From positions 1-45,834 of the forward strand of contig JAFVWS010000031.1 of assembly GCA_017501545.1 (NCBI GenBank): 45,834 bases of DNA, given 5' to 3'. The notes under the pieces were generated by a model. It ran no database searches. It saw only the letters and a program-made list of their open reading frames with translations, and was not told the origin of the DNA. Below are positions 8,429 to 17,218 of the stretch, one piece after another; within the stretch, counting starts at the first letter, position 1, and every line of letters begins with the position of its first letter. A program made the position numbers and the translations under genes. The DNA comes from Clostridia bacterium (GTDB lineage: Bacteria > Bacillota > Clostridia > Oscillospirales > CAG-272).

Positions 8429-8457
8429 ATTTTAGCACGCATTTTATAATTTGTCAA
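8429..8457 (-). promoter_or_regulatory. Sigma-A-type promoter of nadK-nfnA-nfnB
   Basis: Minus strand: TTGACA (8457-8452), 17-nt spacer, TAAAAT (8434-8429). About 28 nt upstream of the nadK start. Confidence 0.7.
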
Positions 8458-8498
8458 TTGATTATTTGTTTTTCGGGCGTTTTTAAAGTCAAAAAATA

Positions 8499-8531
8499 CA
8501 AAAAACGGACACAGGGTGGTCCGTTTTTTGT
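8499..8531 (-). terminator. Rho-independent terminator of cotJABC
   Basis: Sense strand ACGGAC-CACCCTGT-GTCCGT plus T-run, just after the cotJC stop. The apical core is CACCCTGTG. Confidence 0.85.
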
Positions 8532-8534
8532 GAT

Positions 8535-9137
8535 TTAGCGCTTTTTGTCAAAGGAAGGGTTGTAGCCGTAGAAGTTTTTGGCGTTCATCTTGTCCTGTGC
8601 TATTCCAAGTGCATCAGCAAAGCGCTGATAGTGAACAATTTCACGGGCACGAAGGAATTTTATGGCATCGCATACATCAGGGTCGTCAACAAGTCTTAAA
8701 ATGTTGTCGTAGGTCACTCTTGCCTTTTGCTCAGCAGCTAAGTCCTCGTTAAGGTCTGCTAAGATATCGCCCTTAGACTGAAACTGTGAGGCAGAATAAG
8801 GATATCCACTTGCAGCAACTGGATAAATACCTGTTGTGTGGTCAACAAAATAGGTGTCAAAGCCACTCTTTTTTATCTCATCATAGCTTAAGTTTCTTGT
8901 AAGCTGATAAAGGATTGCCGAAATCATTTCGAAGTGTCCAAGCTCCTCAGTGCCGACGTCAGTTAGAATGCCGACAACCTCATCATACGGCATAGCTATT
9001 CTTTGTGTGAGGTATCTTAGTGATGCGCCGATTTCACCATCCGGACCACCAAGCTGACTCACAATGATGCTTGCGTATTTGGGGTTTGGATTTTTAATTT
9101 TTACAGGATACTGAAGTCTTTTCTCGTACTGGAACAT
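8535..9137 (-). CDS. cotJC: Spore coat protein CotJC (manganese-catalase family)
   Basis: 200 residues, full length for the family. Four-helix ferritin-like dimetal fold: metal-ligand candidates are in GGPDGEIGASLRYL, GTEELGHFEMI, EDLAAEQKARVTYDN and REIVHYQRF. CotJC is a coat component in Bacillus and Clostridium spores and is related to Mn catalases. The ATG abuts the cotJB stop codon (TAAATG), and AAGGAGG lies upstream. It is the last gene of cotJABC and supports a spore-forming host. Confidence 0.95.
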   Translation of the reverse strand: MFQYEKRLQYPVKIKNPNPKYASIIVSQLGGPDGEIGASLRYLTQRIAMPYDEVVGILTDVGTEELGHFEMISAILYQLTRNLSYDEIKKSGFDTYFVDHTTGIYPVAASGYPYSASQFQSKGDILADLNEDLAAEQKARVTYDNILRLVDDPDVCDAIKFLRAREIVHYQRFADALGIAQDKMNAKNFYGYNPSFDKKR

Positions 9138-9407
9138 TTATTTATCCTCCTTCTCTGCTTGCCATGGCCAAGGACCCTTTGTCCATTGCCAGCTATTTGC
9201 TTCAGGCGGTGGGGTGAGTGGACCATACTTTGATTCATACTCTGCCCTTGTGCGCATTGCTTGCTTATTGTATTTATTGTAGCATTCAAGCGCTTCTCTG
9301 GAATTTGGATATGCATCGAGATATAAAAGCGCCTCGTGCGCCATAAACGCATACGCATCGAGCGACCTTAAAAGTCTTTCCTTAGAATTATTTCTATTAA
9401 TAAGCAT
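9138..9407 (-). CDS. cotJB: Spore coat protein CotJB
   Basis: 89 residues from the ATG at 9407. This start has GGAGAGGGG 7 nt upstream and follows the cotJA stop by 1 nt. A longer frame to 9452 would overlap cotJA with no site of its own. CotJB features: LRSLDAYAFMAHEALLYLDAYP, a helix with YNKYNKQA, and a Pro/Trp-rich tail (NSWQWTKGPWPW). CotJB is thought to pair with CotJC during coat assembly. Confidence 0.9.
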   Translation of the reverse strand: MLINRNNSKERLLRSLDAYAFMAHEALLYLDAYPNSREALECYNKYNKQAMRTRAEYESKYGPLTPPPEANSWQWTKGPWPWQAEKEDK

Positions 9408-9408
9408 C

Positions 9409-9687
9409 TCAGCACCCCTCTCCGTTGTTGCTACCCTTGCAGGAGCCACCATAAAATGGCAGGTTCAATTCCTCAAACATTGTGCCGTTTTGAAGCGCAA
9501 TTTCAGGGTCAAAAAGCCTTGCAAAGCGTTGCTTTTCAGGGTACACCATAGCAAGTGATTTGCCTTGGCTTGTTGAAATTTCAGTGCTTTTTGTCACGCC
9601 CTCAGCCGTTCTTTGAGCGCCTAAGCCTAAAAATCTTGAAAAGTCATCAAAATCACTTTTCCCATTTTGTCTATTGTTAAATCTCAT
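9409..9687 (-). CDS. cotJA: Spore coat-associated protein CotJA
   Basis: 92 residues. The signature AMVYPEKQRFARLFDPEIAL...GTMFEELNLPFYG matches CotJA. The N-terminal half (about 40 residues) is polar and low in hydrophobics. I prefer the ATG at 9687 (MRFNNRQ) because GGAGAA sits 6-7 nt upstream; the ATG at 9699 has no good site. It is the first gene of the cotJA-cotJB-cotJC operon. The C-terminus is Gly/Cys-rich (GGSCKGSNNGEGC), an extension I do not recall in Bacillus CotJA. Confidence 0.85.
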   Translation of the reverse strand: MRFNNRQNGKSDFDDFSRFLGLGAQRTAEGVTKSTEISTSQGKSLAMVYPEKQRFARLFDPEIALQNGTMFEELNLPFYGGSCKGSNNGEGC

Positions 9688-9701
9688 ATTGTTCTCCATT
9701 C

Positions 9702-9728
9702 TGAGCCAAGTGGCTCACTACATAATAT
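9702..9728 (-). promoter_or_regulatory. Possible cotJ promoter element with palindrome in the leader
   Basis: TGAGCCA-AG-TGGCTCA is a perfect palindrome at 9702-9717, just before cotJA. Immediately upstream the minus strand reads CATATTAT (9728-9721), similar to the CATA-type -10 of sporulation sigma factors E and K. I see no convincing -35. SigE/K control is an inference from the operon's identity. Confidence 0.3.
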
Positions 9729-9814
9729 GACATCTTTCGTCTTTTTGATAAATTAGTGGTTCAAAGATTTCGTAAAATTTTCACATTTCTCTTTATTTTT
9801 TTATTAAATAATGT

Positions 9815-9820
9815 TATAAT
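9815..9820 (+). promoter_or_regulatory. -10 box of the trkA promoter
   Basis: TATAAT at 9815-9820, 35 nt upstream of trkA; the -35 region (TTTATT around 9792) is weak. Confidence 0.45.
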
Positions 9821-9854
9821 GAAATTTAGACATTACTTTATAGGAGAGAATTCT

Positions 9855-11207
9855 ATGAAAATCATTATTGTTGGTCTTGGCACTATTGGTAAAACCATTT
9901 TGCATACGCTTTCAAAGGACCACACTATCACAATTATAGACGATGACAAGGACAAGGTTGAAAGCCTTATCGAAAGATATGACGTTTTTGGTGTTGTTGG
10001 AAACGGCGCTTGTATTGACATTCTAAACGAGGCAAACGTTAAGGACTCTGACCTTGCTATTTTTCTTACGAACAGTGACGAGCTTAATGTTTTTGCTTGT
10101 CTTGTTGCCAAGCGCGGTGGCGTAAAGAATACTATCGCACGCGTAAGAAACCCTGACTATACAAAGCAAATTAGAGATATGAAGGATGAGCTTGGTATTT
10201 CTATGATTATCAACCCCGAAAAGGAAACGGCAAAGGAAATTTTTAACCTAATCAACCTTCCATCTGTTTCTCAAATGGAGCATTTTGTTAAGGGTAAGGC
10301 TATTTTGGTTGAAATCGTTGCTGAGCGTGGCTGTAAGATTCTTGGCGAGACGCTATTCTCTCTTGGCAGAAAAATTAAAACAAGGGTTCTTGTTTGTGCT
10401 GTACAAAGGGGCGATGAGGTTTATATCCCTTCTGGCGCCTTCAGGTTTGAGGAGGACGACAGGGTTTACTTTACTGCCGACGCGACCTCACTTAAGGACT
10501 TCCTTTCAGAGATTAACCTTGAAAAATCTCCATTTAAGCACATAATGATTATCGGAGATGGAAAAATCCCTTTCTATCTTGCAGAGGAGCTTTGCGAAAA
10601 CAAATACGATATCAAGCTTGTTGCAAACAACAAAAGGACTGCCGAAATGCTTGCAGAGGAGCTTCCTAAGGCTACTATTCTTTGTGGTAACGGCACTCAG
10701 CACGACCTTCTTATTGAAGAGGGTATTGAGGCAATGGACGCCTTTGTTGCGCTAACCGACATTGACGAGGAAAATATGATTGTTTCAATGTTTGCCAACA
10801 AAATGGGCGTAAAGAAGACCATCACTCAAATTAAGAGTGATGAGCTTTATGATATGCTTGGTGAGCTTGGAATTGAAAACAACGTTTCTCCTAAAAACGT
10901 CGTTGCTGACAGAATTATCGGCTACGTACGTGCTATGGCTAACAAGCGTGGTAGTAATATTGTTACTGTTTATCGCTTAGTTCAGGGTCAGGTTGAGGCG
11001 CTTGAGTTTGCTGCTAAGAGAAAGGAAAAATACTTTGATACGCCTCTTAAGGAATTAAAAACCAAGGAAAATTGCCTTATTGCTTGTATCAGCCGTGAGG
11101 GTGAGGTTATTATCCCTGATGGTAATACAACAATTCAGCTTGGCGATAGTGTTATTGTTGTTACAACACACAAGAATTTTGACGATTTAAACGATGTATT
11201 TGAATAA
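9855..11207 (+). CDS. trkA: Trk potassium uptake system NAD-binding protein TrkA
   Basis: 450 residues, with two tandem RCK (KTN plus TrkA-C) modules of about 220 residues each, the usual TrkA layout. The first nucleotide-binding motif is VGLGTIGKTI. The second module starts IIGDGKIPFYLAEEL, where the last Gly of GxGxxG is replaced by Pro, so nucleotide binding may differ between halves. The start at 9855 has TAGGAGAG 7 nt upstream; the frame opens earlier (9756) only through a GTG with no site. TrkA is the cytoplasmic gating ring for the TrkH channel encoded 11 nt downstream. Confidence 0.93.
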   Translation: MKIIIVGLGTIGKTILHTLSKDHTITIIDDDKDKVESLIERYDVFGVVGNGACIDILNEANVKDSDLAIFLTNSDELNVFACLVAKRGGVKNTIARVRNPDYTKQIRDMKDELGISMIINPEKETAKEIFNLINLPSVSQMEHFVKGKAILVEIVAERGCKILGETLFSLGRKIKTRVLVCAVQRGDEVYIPSGAFRFEEDDRVYFTADATSLKDFLSEINLEKSPFKHIMIIGDGKIPFYLAEELCENKYDIKLVANNKRTAEMLAEELPKATILCGNGTQHDLLIEEGIEAMDAFVALTDIDEENMIVSMFANKMGVKKTITQIKSDELYDMLGELGIENNVSPKNVVADRIIGYVRAMANKRGSNIVTVYRLVQGQVEALEFAAKRKEKYFDTPLKELKTKENCLIACISREGEVIIPDGNTTIQLGDSVIVVTTHKNFDDLNDVFE

Positions 11208-11218
11208 GGATATATACG

Positions 11219-12802
11219 ATGAATTATAAATTACTTGGCAAAATCCTCGGCAAGATTATGATTCTTGAGGGCGTTTTGATGGTAGCCCCCCTTATTGTGA
11301 GTCTTATCTACAAGGAATTCAGTACTGATACTATTGTTTCGTATGGAATAGGTGGCGCAGACATACGATACGGCGGAATACGCTATATTCTTGCCTTTAT
11401 TATCCCTATTGTAGCCTTGACCTCGATTGGCTTTTTACTTCAAATCCCTAAGCCACAAAGAAAGTCCCTTTACCAAAAGGAGGGCTTTGCGCTTGTTGCC
11501 TTAGTTTGGATTGTAATGGCTCTATTTGGCGCTATTCCATTTGTTATAAACGGTGATATTCCAAACTATATTGACGCTTGCTTTGAGATTACCTCCGGCT
11601 TTACAACCACTGGTGCCAGCATCATTGACGACATTACAGCTATGTCTCACTCCACCCTTTTCTGGCGAAGCTTTTCACACTGGATTGGTGGTATGGGAAT
11701 ACTTGTTTTCGTGCTTATTTTCATTCCCGAAAGCAAGGATGGCTCTGCCATGCATCTACTCCGTGCGGAGTCTCCAGGACCTCAGGTTGGTAAAATCGTT
11801 TCAAAAATGAGAGCAACAGCAAGAATTCTTTATCTTATCTATCTTGGACTTACTGTTCTTGAGATAGCAATTCTTATGTGCGCTCCTATTGTTGATTTCT
11901 CAGCAACCGATGCATTAGGAATTGATTATCGCGGGGAAAGATTTTTCCATGCCCTGCTAACCTCCTTCGGCTCTGCTGGTACAGGTGGCTTTGGCTTTAT
12001 TCCAAACAGTATGGAGTTTTTCACTCCATTTGCTCAATATACAATTTCAATCTTTTTACTTTTGTTTGGCTGCAACTTCACTCTTTACTATCTAATTTTG
12101 ATTGGCAAAATCAAGGATGTATTAAGGAGCGAGGAGCTAAAAACATATATTTTTATGGTTATAGGCGCTGTTGCTATTGTATTTGTAAACCTTTTAACCA
12201 CTCTTGAAAAGCTTGATTTTGCTTCAGGCGAGCAATCCTTTAGGCACGCACTATTTCAGGTTGCCTCGATTATAACGACCACAGGCTTTACAACACAAAA
12301 CTTTGATTTGTGGCCTATGCTGTCTAAATCTGTGTTGGTTATTTTGATGTTTACCGGTGCTATGGCAGGTTCAACAGCAGGCGGTATAAAAACCTCTCGT
12401 CTTGTTATTGCATTCAAGGGGCTTTATATAAATATAAGAAAGCTTATAAATCCTCGATACGTGCCTAAGGCAAAGTTTGAGGGTAAAAGCCTTGAGGAAA
12501 AGACAACAAACGATGTATTTTCCTTTATTACGCTTTACTTCTTTATTATAATTGGAGTTACTTTTATTTTGTCCTTTGATTCAAGTGTTGGCGAGGGGCA
12601 CGGCTTCTTTAGTAACTTTTCATCCGCCCTTGCTTGTATTTCAAATATAGGTCCGGGCTTTGAGGCTGTAGGCCCTTATCTTAGCTTTTCATCATACAAC
12701 TGGCTTTCAAAGATTGTCTTGACCTTCACCATGCTAATCGGCAGGCTTGAAATACTACCTATTCTTATTCTATTCAGTCCACGCACGTGGAAAAAGAGAT
12801 AA
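11219..12802 (+). CDS. trkH: Trk potassium uptake system membrane channel TrkH
   Basis: 527 residues with about ten hydrophobic segments. The four pore-loop filter sequences of the SKT superfamily are visible: TSGFTTTGAS, GSAGTGGFGF, ITTTGFTTQNF and SNIGPGFEAVGP. It imports K+ across the cytoplasmic membrane together with TrkA. It starts 11 nt after trkA with AAGGA as the site and is followed by a strong terminator. Confidence 0.93.
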   Translation: MNYKLLGKILGKIMILEGVLMVAPLIVSLIYKEFSTDTIVSYGIGGADIRYGGIRYILAFIIPIVALTSIGFLLQIPKPQRKSLYQKEGFALVALVWIVMALFGAIPFVINGDIPNYIDACFEITSGFTTTGASIIDDITAMSHSTLFWRSFSHWIGGMGILVFVLIFIPESKDGSAMHLLRAESPGPQVGKIVSKMRATARILYLIYLGLTVLEIAILMCAPIVDFSATDALGIDYRGERFFHALLTSFGSAGTGGFGFIPNSMEFFTPFAQYTISIFLLLFGCNFTLYYLILIGKIKDVLRSEELKTYIFMVIGAVAIVFVNLLTTLEKLDFASGEQSFRHALFQVASIITTTGFTTQNFDLWPMLSKSVLVILMFTGAMAGSTAGGIKTSRLVIAFKGLYINIRKLINPRYVPKAKFEGKSLEEKTTNDVFSFITLYFFIIIGVTFILSFDSSVGEGHGFFSNFSSALACISNIGPGFEAVGPYLSFSSYNWLSKIVLTFTMLIGRLEILPILILFSPRTWKKR

Positions 12803-12807
12803 CCCCG

Positions 12808-12843
12808 GCACGCATTAGCAAAGCGCTAGTGCGTGCTTTTTTT
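12808..12843 (+). terminator. Rho-independent terminator of trkA-trkH
   Basis: Arms GCACGCA-TTAGC and GCTAG-TGCGTGC flank a short AAAGC loop and are followed by TTTTTTT. It separates the Trk operon from ktrBA. Confidence 0.9.
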
Positions 12844-12882
12844 GTAAATTATTTAAAATCTATATCTTTTTTCAAAAAACTA

Positions 12883-12891
12883 TGCTATAAT
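12883..12891 (+). promoter_or_regulatory. Extended -10 promoter of ktrBA
   Basis: TGCTATAAT (extended -10, TGnTATAAT) about 29 nt before the ktrB start; no clear -35. Confidence 0.5.
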
Positions 12892-12919
12892 CAATATGAT
12901 TAATTTTTGGGGAGAATTT

Positions 12920-14245
12920 ATGAAACGCAAAACTAAAATTTCGCCAGCTCAAATTATCGTTATCGGCTTTTTGGCTATTATTTTGATTGGCGCTTTGCTA
13001 TTGTGCCTTCCTTTTGCCAGCCGTGGTGAGCCTGTCCACTTTGTTGACGCGCTTTTTACAGCAACCTCAGCAACCTGTGTAACCGGCTTAGTTTCATTAA
13101 CCACAGCGACACAGTGGACACTGTTTGGTCAAATTGTTATTATTATTTTGATACAAATAGGTGGACTTGGCTTTATGACATTTATCTCTCTTTCCACTAT
13201 TATTGCTAAAAAGAAAGTCAGTCTTCAACAAAGAAAGCTACTTATGCAATCTGCTGGAACTATTGAATTAAATGGCATAATTAAGCATATGCGTCGTATC
13301 GTTTTTGGAACATTTGCAATTGAGGGAATAGGTGCACTTATACTTTCAATTAGATTTTGGGCATCAGGCTATAGCTTCATCAAAGGTCTTTGGTTTGGCA
13401 TTTTCCACTCTATTTCTGCATTTTGTAATGCAGGCTTCGATGTTTTAGGCGAAAGCTCATTAATTGACTACCAAGGGGATTATGTTGTTTTAATTACAAT
13501 TTCCCTTCTAATTATAATTGGCGGCATCGGATTTTTGGTATGGGACGATTTTACCGAGCACGGATTCAAGCTTAAAAAATATAGACTCCATAGTAAAATA
13601 GCGCTTTCCACAACTCTAATTCTTTTGCTTACCGGAACCATTATTATATATATAACCGAAAGAAATTACGCGCTTAGTGAGCTAAATGAGGGGCAAAAAT
13701 GGCTGAATGCATTTTTCGAATCTGTTACTCTTCGCACGGCGGGCTTTGCATCCTTCGATCAAGCTGAATTAAGCACTGGTGGAACAATGCTTTCTTATAT
13801 TTTTATGCTCATTGGTGGCTCCCCTGGCTCAACCGCCGGTGGTATAAAAACCGTTACATTTGCAGTGGTTATCTTCAATGCTGTGTGCTTCGCAAGGAAT
13901 AAGGACAGCTTGACCTCATTTAAAAAGCGTATTCACGACTCTATTGTAAAGCAGGCATGTGCTATCATCACTCTTTATTTATTAGTTGCTTGCATTGTCA
14001 CTGCTGTTATTTCTATGATTGAGCCTTTTGGCATTGATGAGGTTTTATTTGAGGTTATATCGGCAATTGCAACCGTTGGCTTAACTAAAGGAATCACCGC
14101 CAGCTTAACAATTGCATCTAAGATTATTTTATGCTTTACTATGTTCTTTGGTCGTATGGGTGGACTTACACTTGTGCTTGCCATTGCAGAAAAGCGAAAC
14201 ACTGTAAAAATTGAAAGACCTTATGAAAAAATTCTAATTGGGTAG
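12920..14245 (+). CDS. ktrB: Ktr-type potassium channel subunit KtrB
   Basis: 441 residues, the compact KtrB length against 527 for the neighbouring TrkH. Filter loops: SATCVTGLVSL, FCNAGFDVLGE, LRTAGFASFD and ATVGLTKGIT, preceded by GGSPGSTAGGIKT in the third repeat's helix-loop. The start at 12920 has GGGGAG upstream; an in-frame ATG at 12896 has no site. It forms a dimeric K+ (often Na+-coupled) transporter with KtrA, encoded 9 nt downstream. Confidence 0.92.
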   Translation: MKRKTKISPAQIIVIGFLAIILIGALLLCLPFASRGEPVHFVDALFTATSATCVTGLVSLTTATQWTLFGQIVIIILIQIGGLGFMTFISLSTIIAKKKVSLQQRKLLMQSAGTIELNGIIKHMRRIVFGTFAIEGIGALILSIRFWASGYSFIKGLWFGIFHSISAFCNAGFDVLGESSLIDYQGDYVVLITISLLIIIGGIGFLVWDDFTEHGFKLKKYRLHSKIALSTTLILLLTGTIIIYITERNYALSELNEGQKWLNAFFESVTLRTAGFASFDQAELSTGGTMLSYIFMLIGGSPGSTAGGIKTVTFAVVIFNAVCFARNKDSLTSFKKRIHDSIVKQACAIITLYLLVACIVTAVISMIEPFGIDEVLFEVISAIATVGLTKGITASLTIASKIILCFTMFFGRMGGLTLVLAIAEKRNTVKIERPYEKILIG

Positions 14246-14254
14246 GAGAAATTT

Positions 14255-14911
14255 ATGAAATCTAAGTCAGTTTTAATTATTGGTATGGGTCGTTTTGGTA
14301 GGCACCTTGCCCTCCGTATGCTTGACCTTGGAAACGATGTTATGATTATAGACAAGGACGCTTCCTTGATTGATATGATGTCCCCTAAGTGTCCCGATGC
14401 CAACATCGGTGATTGCACAAACGAAAATGTTCTAAAGGCTCTTGGAGTTCACGCCTTTGATATTTGCTTTGTTACAATAGGCGAAGACTTTCAGTCCTCT
14501 CTTGTTATCACCTCTCTTTTAAAGGCTCTTGGCGCGAAATGCGTTGTTGCAAAGGCTAATCAGGATATCCAAGCAGACTTGCTTCGAAAAATAGGTGCTG
14601 ACGAGGTTATTTACCCTGAAAAGGAAATCGCCGAAAAGGTTGCTATACGATACAATTCAGACAACATATTTGACTTTATTCCTCTTACAAGTGAGTTTTC
14701 AATTTATGAGGTTCCTGTTTTAAAGGAGTGGTCTGGAAAAACAATTGTCGAGGTAAATGTGCGTAAAAATTACAACATAAGCATTGTCGCTGTAAAAAAC
14801 GGAACAACCCTTAATCCTGTGCCCGGACCAGACTACGTATTTAGCCGTGACGACCATATAGTTGTTATTGGAAAAGCAAGCGACGTATTTAAAATCACAT
14901 CAAAAGCATAA
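14255..14911 (+). CDS. ktrA: Ktr potassium uptake regulatory subunit KtrA
   Basis: 218 residues: a single RCK module with nucleotide-binding GMGRFGRHLA (residues 10-19), the acidic IIDKD at the end of strand 2, and a C-terminal RCK_C domain (about 135-218). KtrA rings bind ATP/ADP, and in Bacillus c-di-AMP, to gate KtrB. AGGAGAAATTT precedes the ATG. Gene order here is channel then ring, the reverse of the trk pair. Confidence 0.92.
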   Translation: MKSKSVLIIGMGRFGRHLALRMLDLGNDVMIIDKDASLIDMMSPKCPDANIGDCTNENVLKALGVHAFDICFVTIGEDFQSSLVITSLLKALGAKCVVAKANQDIQADLLRKIGADEVIYPEKEIAEKVAIRYNSDNIFDFIPLTSEFSIYEVPVLKEWSGKTIVEVNVRKNYNISIVAVKNGTTLNPVPGPDYVFSRDDHIVVIGKASDVFKITSKA

Positions 14912-14918
14912 AAAAGAA

Positions 14919-14947
14919 AAAGGACTACTCGAAATGAGTAGTCCTTT
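14919..14947. terminator. Shared bidirectional terminator between ktrA and gap
   Basis: AAAGGACTACTC-GAAAT-GAGTAGTCCTTT has a perfect 12-bp stem. The minus-strand T-run is the longer, so it is strongest for gap. Confidence 0.85.
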
Positions 14948-14960
14948 AATATAAGCTAAA

Positions 14961-15974
14961 TTAGATCTCAGCGAAGTACTTAATTGTACGAACCATTTGG
15001 CTTGTGTATGAGTTTTCGTTGTCATACCATGAAACAACTTGTACTTGGTATGTGTCGTCATCAATCTTAGCTACCATTGTTTGTGTAGCATCGAAGAGTG
15101 AGCCATAGCTCATACCGATTACGTCGCTTGAAACGATTTCGTCTGTGTTGTAGCCATATGATTGTGAAGCTGCTGCCTTCATAGCTGCGTTGATTGAATC
15201 CTTTGTTACATCAGTGCCCTTAACAACTGCAACGAGGATTGTTGTTGAACCTGTGCAGGTTGGAACTCTTTGTGCAGAACCGATAAGCTTACCATTGAGC
15301 TCAGGAATAACAAGACCGATAGCCTTAGCTGCGCCTGTTGAGTTAGGAACGATGTTTTGTGCACCAGCTCTTGCTCTTCTTAAGTCACCCTTTCTGTGAG
15401 GACCATCAAGAATCATTTGGTCGCCTGTGTAAGCGTGAACTGTTGTCATGATACCGCTTTGGATTGGGTATGTGTCATTGAGAGCCTTAGCCATTGGAGC
15501 TAAGCAGTTTGTTGTACAAGAAGCAGCGGAAATGATAACGTCGTCCTTGTCAAGTGTATTTTCGTTAACGCCATAAACGATTGTCTTAAGGTCGTTTCCA
15601 GCTGGAGCTGAGATAACTACCTTCTTAGCGCCTGCGTTGATATGAGCCATTGACTTATCCTTTGAGCAGTAGAAGCCTGTGCACTCGAGAACTACGTCAA
15701 CACCAAGCTCACCCCATGGGCAGTTTGCAGCGTCTTTTTCTGCGTAAATTTTAATTGTTTTGCCGTTTACTGTGATGCTGTCCTCTGTGTTTGAAACAGT
15801 ATCTGCGTAAGCGTACTTGCCTTGTGCTGTGTCATACTTAAGAAGATGAGCAAGCATCTTTGGGCTTGTAAGATCGTTGATAGCTACGATTTCGTAACCC
15901 TCTGCGCCGAACATTTGTCTGAATGCAAGGCGTCCGATACGGCCAAAGCCGTTAATTGCAACTTTAACTGACAT
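14961..15974 (-). CDS. gap: Type I glyceraldehyde-3-phosphate dehydrogenase
   Basis: 337 residues. The N-terminus [14 protein letters not shown] binds NAD; the ND pair at 33-34 points to NAD+ rather than NADP+ use. The catalytic Cys is C153 in [12 protein letters not shown], and the partner His is in the VHAYTGDQ region. It oxidises glyceraldehyde-3-phosphate to 1,3-bisphosphoglycerate in glycolysis. GGAGG precedes the ATG. It stands alone: no pgk or tpi follows, unlike the usual glycolytic operon. Confidence 0.95.
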   Translation of the reverse strand: MSVKVAINGFGRIGRLAFRQMFGAEGYEIVAINDLTSPKMLAHLLKYDTAQGKYAYADTVSNTEDSITVNGKTIKIYAEKDAANCPWGELGVDVVLECTGFYCSKDKSMAHINAGAKKVVISAPAGNDLKTIVYGVNENTLDKDDVIISAASCTTNCLAPMAKALNDTYPIQSGIMTTVHAYTGDQMILDGPHRKGDLRRARAGAQNIVPNSTGAAKAIGLVIPELNGKLIGSAQRVPTCTGSTTILVAVVKGTDVTKDSINAAMKAAASQSYGYNTDEIVSSDVIGMSYGSLFDATQTMVAKIDDDTYQVQVVSWYDNENSYTSQMVRTIKYFAEI

Positions 15975-16167
15975 TTTAAATTCCTCCGAATTTTTTCATT
16001 TTTGTGTAGTTTTTCCTACCATTTACATATTTTATACTATTTTTTTTAATTATACAAGTGTTTTTTAAAATTTCGTCACTTTTTTATAAATTTTTTTCTA
16101 TAAGTTGGTTTTTTTGGTAAAATTAGATAAATAATTTTAACAAAATTATATATTGTGCGTTTTTTGT

Positions 16168-16196
16168 TTGACATATGGCTCTTTTTTTGGTATAAT
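16168..16196 (+). promoter_or_regulatory. Consensus sigma-A promoter of holB-ricT
   Basis: TTGACA (16168-16173), 17-nt spacer, TATAAT (16191-16196). Confidence 0.8.
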
Positions 16197-16228
16197 TAAT
16201 TCGTTAAGCTTGATTTTTTGGAGGGAGT

Positions 16229-17206
16229 ATGAGAATTTTCAGTGACCTTATTGGAAACGACGATATAAAGAATACTCTCGGTGGCGCAATTTCAAGAAAC
16301 GAGTTTTCACACGCTTACATAATCGAGGGTGAGGACGGCTCAGGAAAAAGCACCGTTGCGCGCTTAGCGTCAGCAGCAATCATGTGCCAAAATCGCGACA
16401 CTCTCCCCTGTAAAGTGTGCCCATCGTGTAAGAAAATTCTTAACGATAGCTGTGTTGACGTGCGCTTTTATGATGCGTTTAAGGTTGACGACGTAAGAAA
16501 AATCAAGGAAGCAATATATCAAAGTGCAACGGAAAGCGACTATCAAATTTTTATTTTAAATGACGCCCACAAAATGACTGTTCAAGCACAAAACGCCCTC
16601 TTGCTTTCACTTGAGGAGCCACCAAAAAACGTTGTTTTCTTTTTGCTTTGCAAGGATGCAACGCTACTGCTTGAAACAATTCGTTCCCGTGCGGTGCTTT
16701 TAAGGACTACTCCTCTTACAAAGGAGCAGATTTTAAGATATGCTGATATGCACGTAGATACTGGGCTTCCAAACGACACGCTTGATAAGCTTGCTACGCT
16801 TTCAAGGGGCTCACTTGGCTACTTCAAGGATATGCTTGACAGTGGCAAGTCAGACGCGCTAATCAAGTCAAGAGAAACAGCGCTTTTGTTTGTTTGTGGT
16901 ATGCTTAATTTAGACACAGGGTCTGCAAATTTAGTATATTCAATGTTTTCATGGCAACGTGACAGGGTTAAGGAAATTTTCAATCTTTCCTTGCTTGCCC
17001 TACGTGACCTTGCTGTGGTGAAAAGGTCAAGAGGCACGCCTCTTTGCTTTTTCGTTTCATATGATGAGGCAAGCACGCTTGCTTCACGATATTCCTTAAA
17101 GAAAATTTTAAAACTCATAGATGCTATAACCATAGGAATTGATAATTTCGCTGTTAACGCCTCAGTTGCTGGCGTGCTTACCTCAATTTTAGCGTCTTGT
17201 GAATAG
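16229..17206 (+). CDS. holB: DNA polymerase III delta' subunit (clamp-loader ATPase)
   Basis: 325 residues. AAA+ fold: Walker A GEDGSGKS (about 34-41), a four-Cys zinc module C-x7-CxxCxxC (about 53-67), SLEEPPKNVVFFLLC, and sensor region TIRSRAVLL. Clamp loaders place the sliding clamp on DNA. The intact P-loop and zinc module also resemble DnaX, but the length and the ricT neighbour fit HolB, as in Firmicutes. GGAGGG is 4-5 nt before the ATG. Confidence 0.85.
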   Translation: MRIFSDLIGNDDIKNTLGGAISRNEFSHAYIIEGEDGSGKSTVARLASAAIMCQNRDTLPCKVCPSCKKILNDSCVDVRFYDAFKVDDVRKIKEAIYQSATESDYQIFILNDAHKMTVQAQNALLLSLEEPPKNVVFFLLCKDATLLLETIRSRAVLLRTTPLTKEQILRYADMHVDTGLPNDTLDKLATLSRGSLGYFKDMLDSGKSDALIKSRETALLFVCGMLNLDTGSANLVYSMFSWQRDRVKEIFNLSLLALRDLAVVKRSRGTPLCFFVSYDEASTLASRYSLKKILKLIDAITIGIDNFAVNASVAGVLTSILASCE

Positions 17207-17218
17207 AAAGGCAAAAAA

